Assembly: GCF_000971985.1 (NCBI RefSeq)
Contig: NZ_LAQQ01000001.1
Coordinates: 310,001-374,000 of the forward strand
Origin: Paenibacillus dauci
GTDB lineage: Bacteria > Bacillota > Bacilli > Paenibacillales > Paenibacillaceae
DNA: 64,000 nt
Reading direction: 5' to 3'
Positions 45,860 to 53,407 of the stretch are shown in pieces. Under the pieces are notes generated by a model that worked only from the letters and a program-made list of their open reading frames with translations, was not told the DNA's origin and searched no databases. Within the stretch, counting starts at the first letter, position 1. The number at the start of each line of letters is the position of its first letter. The position numbers and the translations under genes are program-made.

Positions 45860-46201
45860 TTAGTGGTTTGCGTTCTCCAGATCGACAGCCTGCTGCAGGA
45901 ACTGTTCAATATCACTCCGGGATTTGCGCAATTTATTTACATATCGACTAACTTCACGGCCACCGGAGAAGGCTACAAAGCTGGGAATACCCATAATATT
46001 ATGTTCTTCACTTACTGTGCCCATCTGATCTACATCAACTTCTACCAGATTCACATCCTGTGCGAATTGAGCTTCTACTTCAGGCATAAATGGATCAATA
46101 AATTTACAATCACTGCACCAGTCTGCCTTGAATACAGCAACAGTCAGGTCGGAAGATTGAATCGCGGTATCAAATTCTGCTTTGGATACGATTTTTTTCA
46201 T
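45860..46201 (-). CDS. thioredoxin-family protein, WCSDC active site
   Basis: 113-aa single thioredoxin domain without signal peptide. The active site is W28-CSDC (C29, C32), instead of WCGPC, with the cis-proline in GIPSFVAF. Thiol chemistry is likely intact, but the changed dipeptide (SD for GP) shifts redox potential in known variants. ATG 46199-46201 has AAAGGAG 9 bases upstream; a GTG 9 bases earlier overlaps it. Third gene of the trxB-rhodanese-thioredoxin unit, 57 bp after the rhodanese gene. Electrons would come from the TrxB encoded first. Confidence 0.92.
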   Translation of the reverse strand: MKKIVSKAEFDTAIQSSDLTVAVFKADWCSDCKFIDPFMPEVEAQFAQDVNLVEVDVDQMGTVSEEHNIMGIPSFVAFSGGREVSRYVNKLRKSRSDIEQFLQQAVDLENANH

Positions 46202-46258
46202 ATAAAACACTCCTTTGGATTGTTGAATAGGTTTGGAAGTATAACAGCACTGCTGCTA

Positions 46259-46627
46259 TTATAATTGCTTGAAAATTGGTGTTCGGACAGTATGCAGCTT
46301 TTTAAAGTGTTTGCGATATAAAATCCGGGCTGCTTTTTTACTTTTTAGACAGCTATCGGCGAGAATAACTATTTCATCGTCGGGAGATAACTCCTTTTGC
46401 CATACAAATGGCAGTCGTCCCAGCGAAATATTGATCGAACCTGGAATATGTCCCTGATCAAAGTCGGTTACATCCCGTATATCCAGCAGCTTCACTGTTG
46501 AAGGCAGCCAGCTCAGATGCTCTGCAAGCGTGACTTTGGGACAGGTCAGGGAATCTACCGGCGACCAGCGCTGCCGCAGCCATATAGCAGCTGCCAACAG
46601 CAGTATTATGCTCAGAATATACATCAT
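46259..46627 (-). CDS. membrane-anchored rhodanese-like protein
   Basis: 122 aa. One N-terminal membrane segment (residues 2-17), then a rhodanese fold (VKLLDIRDVTDFDQGHIPGS, INISLGRLPFV) with the candidate catalytic cysteine in ILADSCLKSKKAARILYRKH. The loop is CLKSKKA, not the usual CxxGxR, but cysteine and basic residues are kept. The start overlaps the trxB stop by one base (TAATG), so translation is coupled. With a thioredoxin reductase and a thioredoxin in the same operon, a role in sulfane sulfur or persulfide handling is likely (inference). Confidence 0.87.
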   Translation of the reverse strand: MMYILSIILLLAAAIWLRQRWSPVDSLTCPKVTLAEHLSWLPSTVKLLDIRDVTDFDQGHIPGSINISLGRLPFVWQKELSPDDEIVILADSCLKSKKAARILYRKHFKKLHTVRTPIFKQL

Positions 46628-47562
46628 TACACTCCTACGCTTACCAGAGATTCTACGAATTTCTCACTATCCATAGCAGCCATTGCCCCACTACCGGCTG
46701 CAGTAATTGCCTGACGATAATGAATATCCTGAACATCACCGCAGGCAAATACGCCGGGAATATTGGTTTCTGTCGTTCCGGGTGTTGTCATGATATAACC
46801 TTGGGCATCCATTGTTAATTGGCTTTCCAGGAATCCGGTATTAGGCCGGTGGCCGATTGCTACGAAGACGCCATGTGCAGTCAGATTCTCTTCTTCGCCA
46901 GTATTTTCATTGCGGACCAACAGGCCGGTAACACCCTTGTCATCAGCAGTTACTTCCAGCGGAGTACGGTTGAGCGCCCACTCGATCTTGGTGTTGGTAC
47001 GAGCACGATCCTGCATGATTTTGGATGCACGCAGTTCATTGCGCCGATGCACAATAGTTACTTTGGAAGCAAAGCGTGTCAGAAACTGTGCCTCTTCCAA
47101 CGCCGTATCTCCTCCACCAACCACTATTATCTCTTTGTTACGGAAAAAGAAACCGTCACAGGTAGCACATGTGCTTACACCGCGCCCGATATTTTCCTGT
47201 TCATTCGGAATTCCCAGATACTTGGCACTTGCTCCAGTGGAAATAATCAGTGTCTCTGTTACCAGTTCCCCTTTGCCTTCTACCTGTAGTGTAAATGGAC
47301 GTTTGGACAGATCCACTTTGTTTACCCATCCCGTATAAAATTCGGCTCCAAAGCGCTCTGCCTGTTTGCGCATATTATCCATCAATTCGGGCCCCAGTAT
47401 ACCTTCGGGAAAACCGGGATAATTCTCGATTTCTGTTGTAGTAGTCAGCTGACCACCAGGTTCGGGTCCCTCAATAACCAGCGGATTCATATTGGCGCGC
47501 GCCAGATAGATTGCAGCGGTCAGACCGGCAGGCCCGGTACCTACAATGATTGATTTATACAT
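46627..47562 (-). CDS. trxB: thioredoxin-disulfide reductase
   Basis: 311-aa FAD/NADPH flavoenzyme. FAD fold SIIVGTGPAGLTAAIYLARA, redox-active pair C132-C135 (STCATCDGFFF), NADPH fold IIVVGGGDTALEEAQFL, and the end GVFACGDVQDIHYRQAITAAGSG. ATG 47560-47562 follows AAAGGAG by 8 bases. This copy sits with a rhodanese and a thioredoxin variant under a promoter covered by an ArsR-type operator, so it may be an accessory, inducible reductase in addition to a housekeeping TrxB elsewhere. Confidence 0.95.
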   Translation of the reverse strand: MYKSIIVGTGPAGLTAAIYLARANMNPLVIEGPEPGGQLTTTTEIENYPGFPEGILGPELMDNMRKQAERFGAEFYTGWVNKVDLSKRPFTLQVEGKGELVTETLIISTGASAKYLGIPNEQENIGRGVSTCATCDGFFFRNKEIIVVGGGDTALEEAQFLTRFASKVTIVHRRNELRASKIMQDRARTNTKIEWALNRTPLEVTADDKGVTGLLVRNENTGEEENLTAHGVFVAIGHRPNTGFLESQLTMDAQGYIMTTPGTTETNIPGVFACGDVQDIHYRQAITAAGSGAMAAMDSEKFVESLVSVGV

Positions 47563-47603
47563 AAGATCCACTCCTTTAGATCATATTTCACGCTTCTTTT
47601 TAT

Positions 47604-47623
47604 ATTCAATTGAATAATTGAAT
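47604..47623. promoter_or_regulatory. operator ATTCAAT-N6-ATTGAAT over the trxB promoter
   Basis: Perfect 7-bp inverted repeat with a 6-bp spacer (TGAATA). It overlaps the -10 and the transcript start of the trxB promoter. The identical architecture covers the promoter of the ArsR-rhodanese gene at 49718-49737. Confidence 0.7.
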
Positions 47624-47650
47624 TATAGATCCGAAAATGATTCCCGTCAA
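47622..47650 (-). promoter_or_regulatory. sigma-A promoter of trxB
   Basis: TTGACG (47645-47650) and TATAAT (47622-47627) on the minus strand with a 17-bp spacer, a near-consensus promoter. Confidence 0.75.
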
Positions 47651-47793
47651 CCCTTTTCAAGATACGCCGGAAATCATTTTATATATTTGATTTAAGTGCG
47701 GTATTTTATCTGCTGCAAAACTCAACTGGTAAAACGCATAAACCTTTCAAAAGCGTAATCCCAAACATCTTCCTCAACACAAAGCAACATTAG

Positions 47794-47824
47794 AAAAGAA
47801 GGATTGTACGTTAGCGCCTTCTTT
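47794..47824 (-). terminator. intrinsic terminator of the phosphotransferase gene
   Basis: Minus strand AAAGAAGG/CCTTCTTT with a 14-nt loop, followed by TC; the 3' arm itself is T-rich. Confidence 0.65.
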
Positions 47825-47882
47825 AGATGACAAAATAGTACCGATAGCCACGCTGCTCTATAGCCGCAACGAAATAAGGAGC

Positions 47883-48797
47883 CTAATCCGACAGTGCCCG
47901 CATGATATTGGATTTCGCTTCTGACGCAATTGCTTCATTCCCGTCATCGACAGCTTGCATTAAGATCAGCATGGGGATGTATACTGCGATTAGCCGCGCC
48001 AGCATTCTCGTCTCCTCGTCCGCTCCTCCGTACGTTTCAAAAAATACACCGCGAGCATAAGGTGGTAAAAAGCTATAAGCAACGCTCAAGTCGCAAGCCG
48101 GATGTCCTATACTCAAATCACCCCAATCAATGATGCCGGAAATGATCCCTTTCTCATTTATAAGCATATTTTTGAAATGAAGATCGCCATGCAGCAGTAC
48201 ATTCACTGATTCGACATGGTCTTTTTGCAGCCTGCTTATATACGCTTCGATCACACTGGACTCCTCCAGTGACAAATGTTCAGCTACCTTCGAGAGAAAG
48301 CTCTCCAATTTTACTTTGCGCGCTGCTATATCCGTTAAGTTGCGATGATCTTGCTGAACTCCGCACTTCACCGCTTCCTGCACCGGAAACTCGTGTAATC
48401 TTCGCAAAAATTTCGCCAGCGTCTCTGCCGATAAAGCCCGGCATTCTTCCGTCAACCCGATTGGGAAATCTCCTGACACGTGGGCATATCCAAGAAATGG
48501 TGCCGGGTATTCATCACTTGCGTCGCCATAAAATAACGGTTTCGGATAGGGGATGGTGATATAGGTTTCCAGCTTCGGCAGCAGCTTTCCTTCTATACGA
48601 ATCGAGCCAACCGCAATCGTTCTTCTTGGGAATCGGAATACATACTCGTCACCGATGAGAAAAACCGTATTGTCCCAGCCCCAGCCTAATCGCTTCACTC
48701 GTTTCGATGACAGCTGTGGGAATTGTCTACCGATCAGCGTCCGCGCCTGCTCTTCGCTAATCTCCCACTCCGCATCCCATACATTCGTTCCTGACAT
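47883..48797 (-). CDS. aminoglycoside-phosphotransferase-fold kinase
   Basis: 304 aa, APH/choline-kinase-like fold. Visible: NTVFLIGDEYVFRFPRR (ATP lysine region, here R-rich), catalytic LLHGDLHFKNMLINEKG with HGDLH, and IIDWGDLSIGHPACDLSVAY. Members phosphorylate antibiotics or small metabolites; the opening GWGWDNTVFLIGDEYVFRFP is that of a widespread chromosomal subgroup with unknown substrate. GAGGAGG lies about 11 bases before the ATG. Monocistronic. Drug resistance cannot be inferred. Confidence 0.87.
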   Translation of the reverse strand: MSGTNVWDAEWEISEEQARTLIGRQFPQLSSKRVKRLGWGWDNTVFLIGDEYVFRFPRRTIAVGSIRIEGKLLPKLETYITIPYPKPLFYGDASDEYPAPFLGYAHVSGDFPIGLTEECRALSAETLAKFLRRLHEFPVQEAVKCGVQQDHRNLTDIAARKVKLESFLSKVAEHLSLEESSVIEAYISRLQKDHVESVNVLLHGDLHFKNMLINEKGIISGIIDWGDLSIGHPACDLSVAYSFLPPYARGVFFETYGGADEETRMLARLIAVYIPMLILMQAVDDGNEAIASEAKSNIMRALSD

Positions 48798-48945
48798 GAA
48801 TTGTCTGCCTCCTCGTCCCTTGAGTTATGTAGATACTTATATTCCTTTGGAGTTATGTATAACTTCATACTATATCTTGAAATGCTTCAGTTGGAATCTG
48901 CTTCAAAGCGAACAGAATCTTATGTCGCCAGTAAATATAGGAGGT

Positions 48946-48965
48946 TAGTTGATAATTATCAACTA
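48946..48965. promoter_or_regulatory. 20-bp perfect palindrome upstream of the phosphotransferase gene
   Basis: Half-site TAGTTGATAA, perfectly mirrored, no spacer. A second dyad AGTTATGTATAACT lies near 48851. Both are within 170 bp of the phosphotransferase start and between it and the ArsR terminator, so they may be regulator sites. Confidence 0.5.
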
Positions 48966-48997
48966 TCCACAACAAAGTTTAACATAGTCAAACAATA

Positions 48998-49029
48998 AAA
49001 AAAGAACACAAATCTATTTGTGTTCTTTT
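48998..49029 (-). terminator. intrinsic terminator of the ArsR-rhodanese gene
   Basis: AAAAGAACACAAAT/ATTTGTGTTCTTTT with a 2-3-nt loop; T-rich tail on the minus strand. Confidence 0.85.
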
Positions 49030-49044
49030 AAGAGATTATATCGT

Positions 49045-49698
49045 TTAGCCGAGCCGCCACTCTACTATACCTTCGTCAATACGATATGCCTTAAAGCCTT
49101 TTTGCTGGATTTTCTCGACCGCCTGCGTCGTGAATACACAGTAAGGCCCGCGACAGTACGTTGCCATTTCTGTATTTTCAGGTACCGTCTCCAGGTATTC
49201 ATCAAGCTCCTCCATAGGTACAGAAATAGAACCTTCCACATGATCGGCTTCATACTCGTCTTTTGGACGAACATCCAGCACGAGGAAGTTGCCGTTGTTC
49301 ATCCGCTGCAGTACCTCTTCTTTGGAGATCGTCTGGACAGTCTGGTAATTGTTTAGGATATCCTGCTTGATGCGTGGCACGTCCGGAAGCTGATTCTCGG
49401 ACACTTTCCATAACGATTGCAAAAATTCCGCTACCTGCAGGTTTGCCAGGCAATAGATTACATAAGTTCCTTTTTTGGTAAAGCGTACAAGATTCGCATC
49501 CAGTAGAATCTGTAGATGTCGCGATACATTGGCGACGCTCATACCGGATTGATGAGCCAGCGCTTCGACTGCTTTGGGACCATTGGACAGCAGATTCAGG
49601 ATCTCCAGCCGTCTCTCGCTGGATAGACATTTTCCGATACGTGCATATTGGAGAAATAATTGTTCTTTATAATGATCAGCAATTTGCTTGTTATCCAT
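49045..49698 (-). CDS. ArsR-family repressor fused to a rhodanese domain
   Basis: 217 aa. Residues 10-100: winged helix of ArsR type (LSSERRLEILNLLSNGPKAV, SGMSVANVSRHLQILLDANL). Residues 120-217: rhodanese domain with VLDVRPKDEYEADHVEGSIS and active loop YCRGPYC (C182, C187); C24 and C83 lie in the DNA-binding half. No classical metal site is evident. Known ArsR relatives (SqrR, BigR) sense persulfides through cysteines; the fused sulfurtransferase suggests a reactive sulfur signal (inference). ATG 49696-49698 follows AAAGGG. An ATTCAAT-N6-ATTGAAT operator covers its own promoter and that of trxB. Confidence 0.92.
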   Translation of the reverse strand: MDNKQIADHYKEQLFLQYARIGKCLSSERRLEILNLLSNGPKAVEALAHQSGMSVANVSRHLQILLDANLVRFTKKGTYVIYCLANLQVAEFLQSLWKVSENQLPDVPRIKQDILNNYQTVQTISKEEVLQRMNNGNFLVLDVRPKDEYEADHVEGSISVPMEELDEYLETVPENTEMATYCRGPYCVFTTQAVEKIQQKGFKAYRIDEGIVEWRLG

Positions 49699-49717
49699 AG
49701 TAGTACTCACCCTTTAT

Positions 49718-49737
49718 ATTCAATGACTTAATTGAAT
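49718..49737. promoter_or_regulatory. operator ATTCAAT-N6-ATTGAAT over the ArsR-rhodanese promoter
   Basis: Perfect 7-bp inverted repeat, spacer GACTTA. It overlaps the -10 TAGAAT of a TTGAAT-N17-TAGAAT promoter (minus strand). An additional ATTCAATAGAAT (49759-49770) overlaps the -35. Fits autorepression. Confidence 0.7.
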
Positions 49738-49785
49738 TCTATAATATTTAAATGTGAAATTCAATAGAATGCTCTCTTTCACAAA

Positions 49786-49830
49786 ACATGATAGACCAAA
49801 TCATGATAAACCAAATCATGATAAACCAAA
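49786..49830. repeat. tandem repeat, 15 bp x 3
   Basis: Three adjacent 15-bp units ending in CATGATAAACCAAA; units 2 and 3 are identical, unit 1 differs at two positions. Between the ArsR promoter and the nar-nre terminator; no frame or obvious function. Confidence 0.85.
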
Positions 49831-49857
49831 CAAGCCGTCTCCCTTGGGAAACAGCCT
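49828..49857 (-). terminator. terminator of the narGHJI-nreABC unit
   Basis: Minus strand GCTGTTTCCC/GGGAGACGGC (two G-U pairs) followed by TTGTTTGGTTT. Confidence 0.6.
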
Positions 49858-49923
49858 GTCTCTACTATGAATAGTTCTCTACTGCATCTCTTGCAAATAC
49901 CTCGTATCCGCAAAATAATGTAT

Positions 49924-50571
49924 TTAGAAATCCAATATTTTTTTCTTTAGTGCATACTCTACCAACTCAGGACGGCTTTTGAGATTCAGCTTTTCCATTA
50001 TCTTGGCTTTGTGCGCTTCTACTGTTTTAACGGAAATAAACAACTTTTCGGCGATTTCCTTATTGCCGTATCCTTTGGCGATCAGCGGCAGAATCTCCAG
50101 TTCCCGGCGGGAAAGCAGTTCATAGACATCCTCGCTGCCTGCACTGGTGTCATTTTTGACAAACTCGCGTACAAGTGAAGTAGCCAGCTTGGGATGAATG
50201 TAGGTGCCTCCCTCGTGAATCGTACGAATCGCGAGCAGTAGCTCTTCATCCGGCGCATTTTTGAGTACATAACCGGATGCTCCGTTACGCAGTACATGGA
50301 ACAGATATTCTTCGTCATCATGCATGGTCAGGATCAATATACGGGTATCGGGGTAATCGTCCTTGATCTTGCCGGTAGCAATCAGTCCGCTCTCTCCCGG
50401 GGGCATACTGAGATCCATCAGGAGAATATCGGGCTGATGCTTGGCGACCATGGTGTACGCCTCGATCCCGTCTGCTGCCGTGCCGACCACTTCCATATCC
50501 GGCTGAAAATTCAGTATCATCGCAAATCCGCTCCGGACAATCGCATGATCATCCGCGATTACAATTTTCAT
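49924..50571 (-). CDS. nreC: response regulator NreC, nitrate/oxygen control
   Basis: 215 aa, NarL/LuxR type. Receiver with D7-D8, phosphoacceptor D53 ([20 protein letters not shown]) and KNAPDEELL switch; helix-turn-helix [20 protein letters not shown] then [20 protein letters not shown]. The gene follows nreB by 13 bp. NreC phosphorylated by NreB activates nar, nir and narT/narK promoters in staphylococci; GGGAnTCCC boxes upstream of narG and narK here are the likely targets. Confidence 0.94.
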   Translation of the reverse strand: MKIVIADDHAIVRSGFAMILNFQPDMEVVGTAADGIEAYTMVAKHQPDILLMDLSMPPGESGLIATGKIKDDYPDTRILILTMHDDEEYLFHVLRNGASGYVLKNAPDEELLLAIRTIHEGGTYIHPKLATSLVREFVKNDTSAGSEDVYELLSRRELEILPLIAKGYGNKEIAEKLFISVKTVEAHKAKIMEKLNLKSRPELVEYALKKKILDF

Positions 50572-50584
50572 CTATTCTATCTCC

Positions 50585-51655
50585 TCACTGCTCCTGCGGC
50601 TGGGGCTGTACGGGAATCTCCACGACAATCCGTGTTCCCCTGCCTGCCGCAGAAAATATATTCACATGTCCGCCGACCAGTTCGGCGCGTTCCTGCATCC
50701 CGTAGAGACCCAGACCGGTTCCTGTGGGTGCATCACCTGGATTGAATCCTGCCCCGTCGTCTTCGACAATCAGCTGCAGCAGATTATCATTGTCCTGCAA
50801 AGAGACATGAATCATATCGACCTGTGCATATTTGAGTGCATTCAGAATCGCTTCCTGACCGATCCGGTAGATGACAGTCTCCAGTTCATTACTGTAACGC
50901 CGCTGCTCCAGACCGGAATCGAATACAATGGTGAATCCGTAACTTTCATTAATCTTTTTGAAATGGGAGCGGAAAGCCGCTTCCAGTCCAAAATCATCCA
51001 GTGCAGCCGGGCGCAGCTCAACCGCCAGATTACGTATATCATCGAGCAGCCTTGTCATGGAAGCCTCGGTTTGTTTCATTTTTTTGAGCAGTTCTTCGTC
51101 TGCTGTCATGTACTTGAGCACGCGCAAATCTATCACGGCACTCATCAGTTCCTGAGCTACACTATCATGCAGTTCTCTGGATATGCGTTTGCGTTCATTC
51201 TCCTGTGCTTCGATCACATGCTTCATCATTTTGTTCTGATAGAACTTTTCCTGCGTCTTGAATTGACGGGTCAGATCCCGCAGCATGAACACATATACAC
51301 CATTCTCCCGGTCAATCGTATGGTATGTAGCCGCGTAAGGGACCATCCCTTTGTCCTTGGTATCCAGATATACCTGAAAAGAAGAGAACTCTTCGGATTC
51401 CGGACTGGTAAAATAGCATGCCAGACACGTACGCAGCTCTGTATCGCTCATATATCCACGGCAGACGCCGCAGATCGCCTGGGCTTTACCCTGATAGAGC
51501 TGCTGCAGTACATCTTCATTCACGATCTGTTCGGCTGCCGGATTCATGGCCAGCACCTTGCCCTGACGATTAAAGAAAAACATGGCTTCCATACTGTTGT
51601 TATACAGCTTTTGCATCAATGTATCCAACTGTTCTGTATCTCCTGATTGATTCAA
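50585..51655 (-). CDS. nreB: oxygen-sensing histidine kinase NreB
   Basis: 356-aa cytosolic kinase. N-terminal PAS domain with four cysteines C62, C65, C77 and C80 (CGVCRGYMSDTELRTCLAC), the CX2CX11CX2C arrangement that holds the oxygen-labile [4Fe-4S] cluster of staphylococcal NreB. HisKA_3 with H163 (RKRISRELHDSVAQELMSAV) and HATPase_c (VEDDGAGFNPGDAPTGTGLG). Start TTG 51653-51655, overlapping the nreA stop; AAAGGAG lies 11 bases upstream. NreA should control its kinase activity with nitrate. Confidence 0.94.
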   Translation of the reverse strand: MNQSGDTEQLDTLMQKLYNNSMEAMFFFNRQGKVLAMNPAAEQIVNEDVLQQLYQGKAQAICGVCRGYMSDTELRTCLACYFTSPESEEFSSFQVYLDTKDKGMVPYAATYHTIDRENGVYVFMLRDLTRQFKTQEKFYQNKMMKHVIEAQENERKRISRELHDSVAQELMSAVIDLRVLKYMTADEELLKKMKQTEASMTRLLDDIRNLAVELRPAALDDFGLEAAFRSHFKKINESYGFTIVFDSGLEQRRYSNELETVIYRIGQEAILNALKYAQVDMIHVSLQDNDNLLQLIVEDDGAGFNPGDAPTGTGLGLYGMQERAELVGGHVNIFSAAGRGTRIVVEIPVQPQPQEQ

Positions 51656-52110
51656 TTCAGCAGAAACTCCTTTCCGTTCAGCTCGCCAATACCACGACGC
51701 GTCAATTCCAGCAATTGCTGTACGCTCTGGCGCGTGACACGCTGTTCATCACGGAATCCGCCCAGCAGCACACCCGCTACTCTCGTATCATTCCAGACCG
51801 GCACTGCCCCAATACTCGTCAGTTGCTCTGTTCGGATAATCGGATAATTGAACAATGCATCCTGCGGGACATCAGCATGAACCGACGAGAACATAAAGGG
51901 CTTGCCTGTTTTAAATACCATACCGGCTACCCCGCGCCCGCTCTGAAGCACAATGCCTCTGAACCGTTCATTCAGATTGCCGGAAGCATATTTCCACTTG
52001 ATTACGTAGTGGTATTCGGCTGGTTCCACGAGCGCGAGCGCCATCAAATCATACCCACAGATCGCTCGGATCTGATCCAGCTCCAGCTGATAATCCACCT
52101 TGTTATTCAT
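51652..52110 (-). CDS. nreA: nitrate sensor NreA, GAF domain
   Basis: 152 aa, a single GAF domain. Sequence patterns YHYVIKWKYASGNLNERFRG, LQSGRGVAGMVFKTGKPFMF and NYPIIRTEQLTSIGAVPVWN match NreA, which binds nitrate and inhibits NreB when empty. It begins 48 bp after narI and overlaps nreB, so it is coupled in translation to its partner. With nreB and nreC it forms the sensory end of the nar transcript. Confidence 0.92.
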   Translation of the reverse strand: MNNKVDYQLELDQIRAICGYDLMALALVEPAEYHYVIKWKYASGNLNERFRGIVLQSGRGVAGMVFKTGKPFMFSSVHADVPQDALFNYPIIRTEQLTSIGAVPVWNDTRVAGVLLGGFRDEQRVTRQSVQQLLELTRRGIGELNGKEFLLN

Positions 52111-52158
52111 CGTATGGTCTCCTCATGGAACAGGGAAAGAAGGCAGCGCCCTCTCTCC

Positions 52159-52845
52159 TCAGCTCGATTTATGTCTTCTATACAGGATATAACTTCTGCC
52201 TACATAATTCAATGGAACACTCCACACATGCACCAGACGGGTAAATGGCCAGAATGCAAAAATCGCAAAACCGGTCAAGGCGTGGATTTTAAAAGAAACA
52301 GGTACATCCCGCATCAGCGCCGGATCCGGACTCAGCATAAACAGTCCGCGGAACCAGATCGAGATCGTCTCCCGGTAATCAAACTCCGGACGGGCAAAGT
52401 TGGTAAACAGTGTCGCATACAGACCCATAAAGACGATAAACAGTAGCAGCACGTTGACGATCAGATCAGATGCTGTACTCAGACGACGCACACTGCGAAT
52501 CGTGAAGCGCCGCGCAGTCAGCAGGAACATCCCTGCCAGCGTCACTACGCCGAAGAATCCGCCGCCATACACTGCGCCCATATGATACAGATGCTCGCTT
52601 ACTCCAAGTGAGTTCATCCAGGTCTTGGGAATTCCCAGACCTGCCACATGTCCGAGAATAACCGGGATTACACCCAGATGGAACAGCAGACTGCCGAGCA
52701 TAAGTTGCTTTTTCTCAATAAATTCACTGGATTTGGCTGTCCAGCTGAACTGATCGGTCCGGTAACGGAATATATGTCCTACAATAAAAACGACGATACA
52801 CATATAAGGGAATATTACCCACAAAAACTGCTCACTCATGTTCAT
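52159..52845 (-). CDS. narI: respiratory nitrate reductase gamma subunit
   Basis: 228-aa membrane cytochrome b that passes quinol electrons to NarH. Five membrane segments; heme-ligand histidines expected in LGSLLFHLGVIPVILGHVAG and FKIHALTGFAIFAFWPFTRLVHVWS. ATG 52843-52845 lies within the end of narJ (14-nt overlap) with AGGAGG 9 bases upstream. Confidence 0.96.
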   Translation of the reverse strand: MNMSEQFLWVIFPYMCIVVFIVGHIFRYRTDQFSWTAKSSEFIEKKQLMLGSLLFHLGVIPVILGHVAGLGIPKTWMNSLGVSEHLYHMGAVYGGGFFGVVTLAGMFLLTARRFTIRSVRRLSTASDLIVNVLLLFIVFMGLYATLFTNFARPEFDYRETISIWFRGLFMLSPDPALMRDVPVSFKIHALTGFAIFAFWPFTRLVHVWSVPLNYVGRSYILYRRHKSS

Positions 52846-53407
52846 GAGCTGGTGCCTCCTGTCTCACACAAGCTTTCAATGTCTCACGCAGTCCTTTGAC
52901 CAGATGGTAATATGGACTGTTCAGCTTCTCCAGCGCCCGAACCAGATGGTATGTTCCATCTTCCAGAATGGCCAGCAGCATTTTGAAATTCTCTCCGGCA
53001 CGCGGATCATGCTTCCACTCTGCCGCATACAGGAATTCGCACATCAGGGGCAGGAAGTCCGGCAGCTCGCCCTCGGGCATTTCCAGACCGAACATCTCAT
53101 ACAGAATTTTGAGCTTGGCCAGCATCTGACCGCGCTCCTTGGCTTCTTCGAATTTGAAATAGGTCATGTACAGTGCACAATCTTTTTGAAAATCAAAAGT
53201 CTCTGTGTACATCTCCTGAATCTGCTCCATGCTCAGATTATGCATGAGCTCCCAGTACCGGTGCGCATGTTCGCGCCCCGGATGGTTTTCTTCAAAAGAC
53301 TCGGCCAGCAGATCCGGATGAAAATCCAGCTTCTCCGGATACATCAGCTGACGGGCAAAAAAGTGAAAAGAAGGTTTATACGTATATAACTGCATCAGAT
53401 CAATCAC
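52832..53407 (-). CDS. narJ: nitrate reductase assembly chaperone
   Basis: 191-aa cytosolic chaperone that inserts the molybdenum cofactor and keeps NarGH soluble until it docks with NarI. All-helical NarJ/TorD fold (YKPSFHFFARQLMYPEKLDF, LPDFLPLMCEFLYAAEWKHD). The likely start is GTG 53405-53407 (MIDLMQLYTYKPSF), which overlaps the narH stop by 8 nt and has GGGGGG upstream; the next ATG (53395) lacks a site. Confidence 0.92.
   Translation of the reverse strand: MIDLMQLYTYKPSFHFFARQLMYPEKLDFHPDLLAESFEENHPGREHAHRYWELMHNLSMEQIQEMYTETFDFQKDCALYMTYFKFEEAKERGQMLAKLKILYEMFGLEMPEGELPDFLPLMCEFLYAAEWKHDPRAGENFKMLLAILEDGTYHLVRALEKLNSPYYHLVKGLRETLKACVRQEAPAHEHE

Noticed and set aside
47883-48797. Calling the APH-fold protein an aminoglycoside resistance gene
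   Set aside because: The kinase fold is shared by many metabolic kinases, and nothing around it suggests resistance or transfer.
48946-48965. Palindrome read as a Fur or PerR box
   Set aside because: It contains TTGATAATTATCAA, but Fur and PerR boxes have a 7-1-7 arrangement with a central base; this dyad has no centre base and different outer bases.
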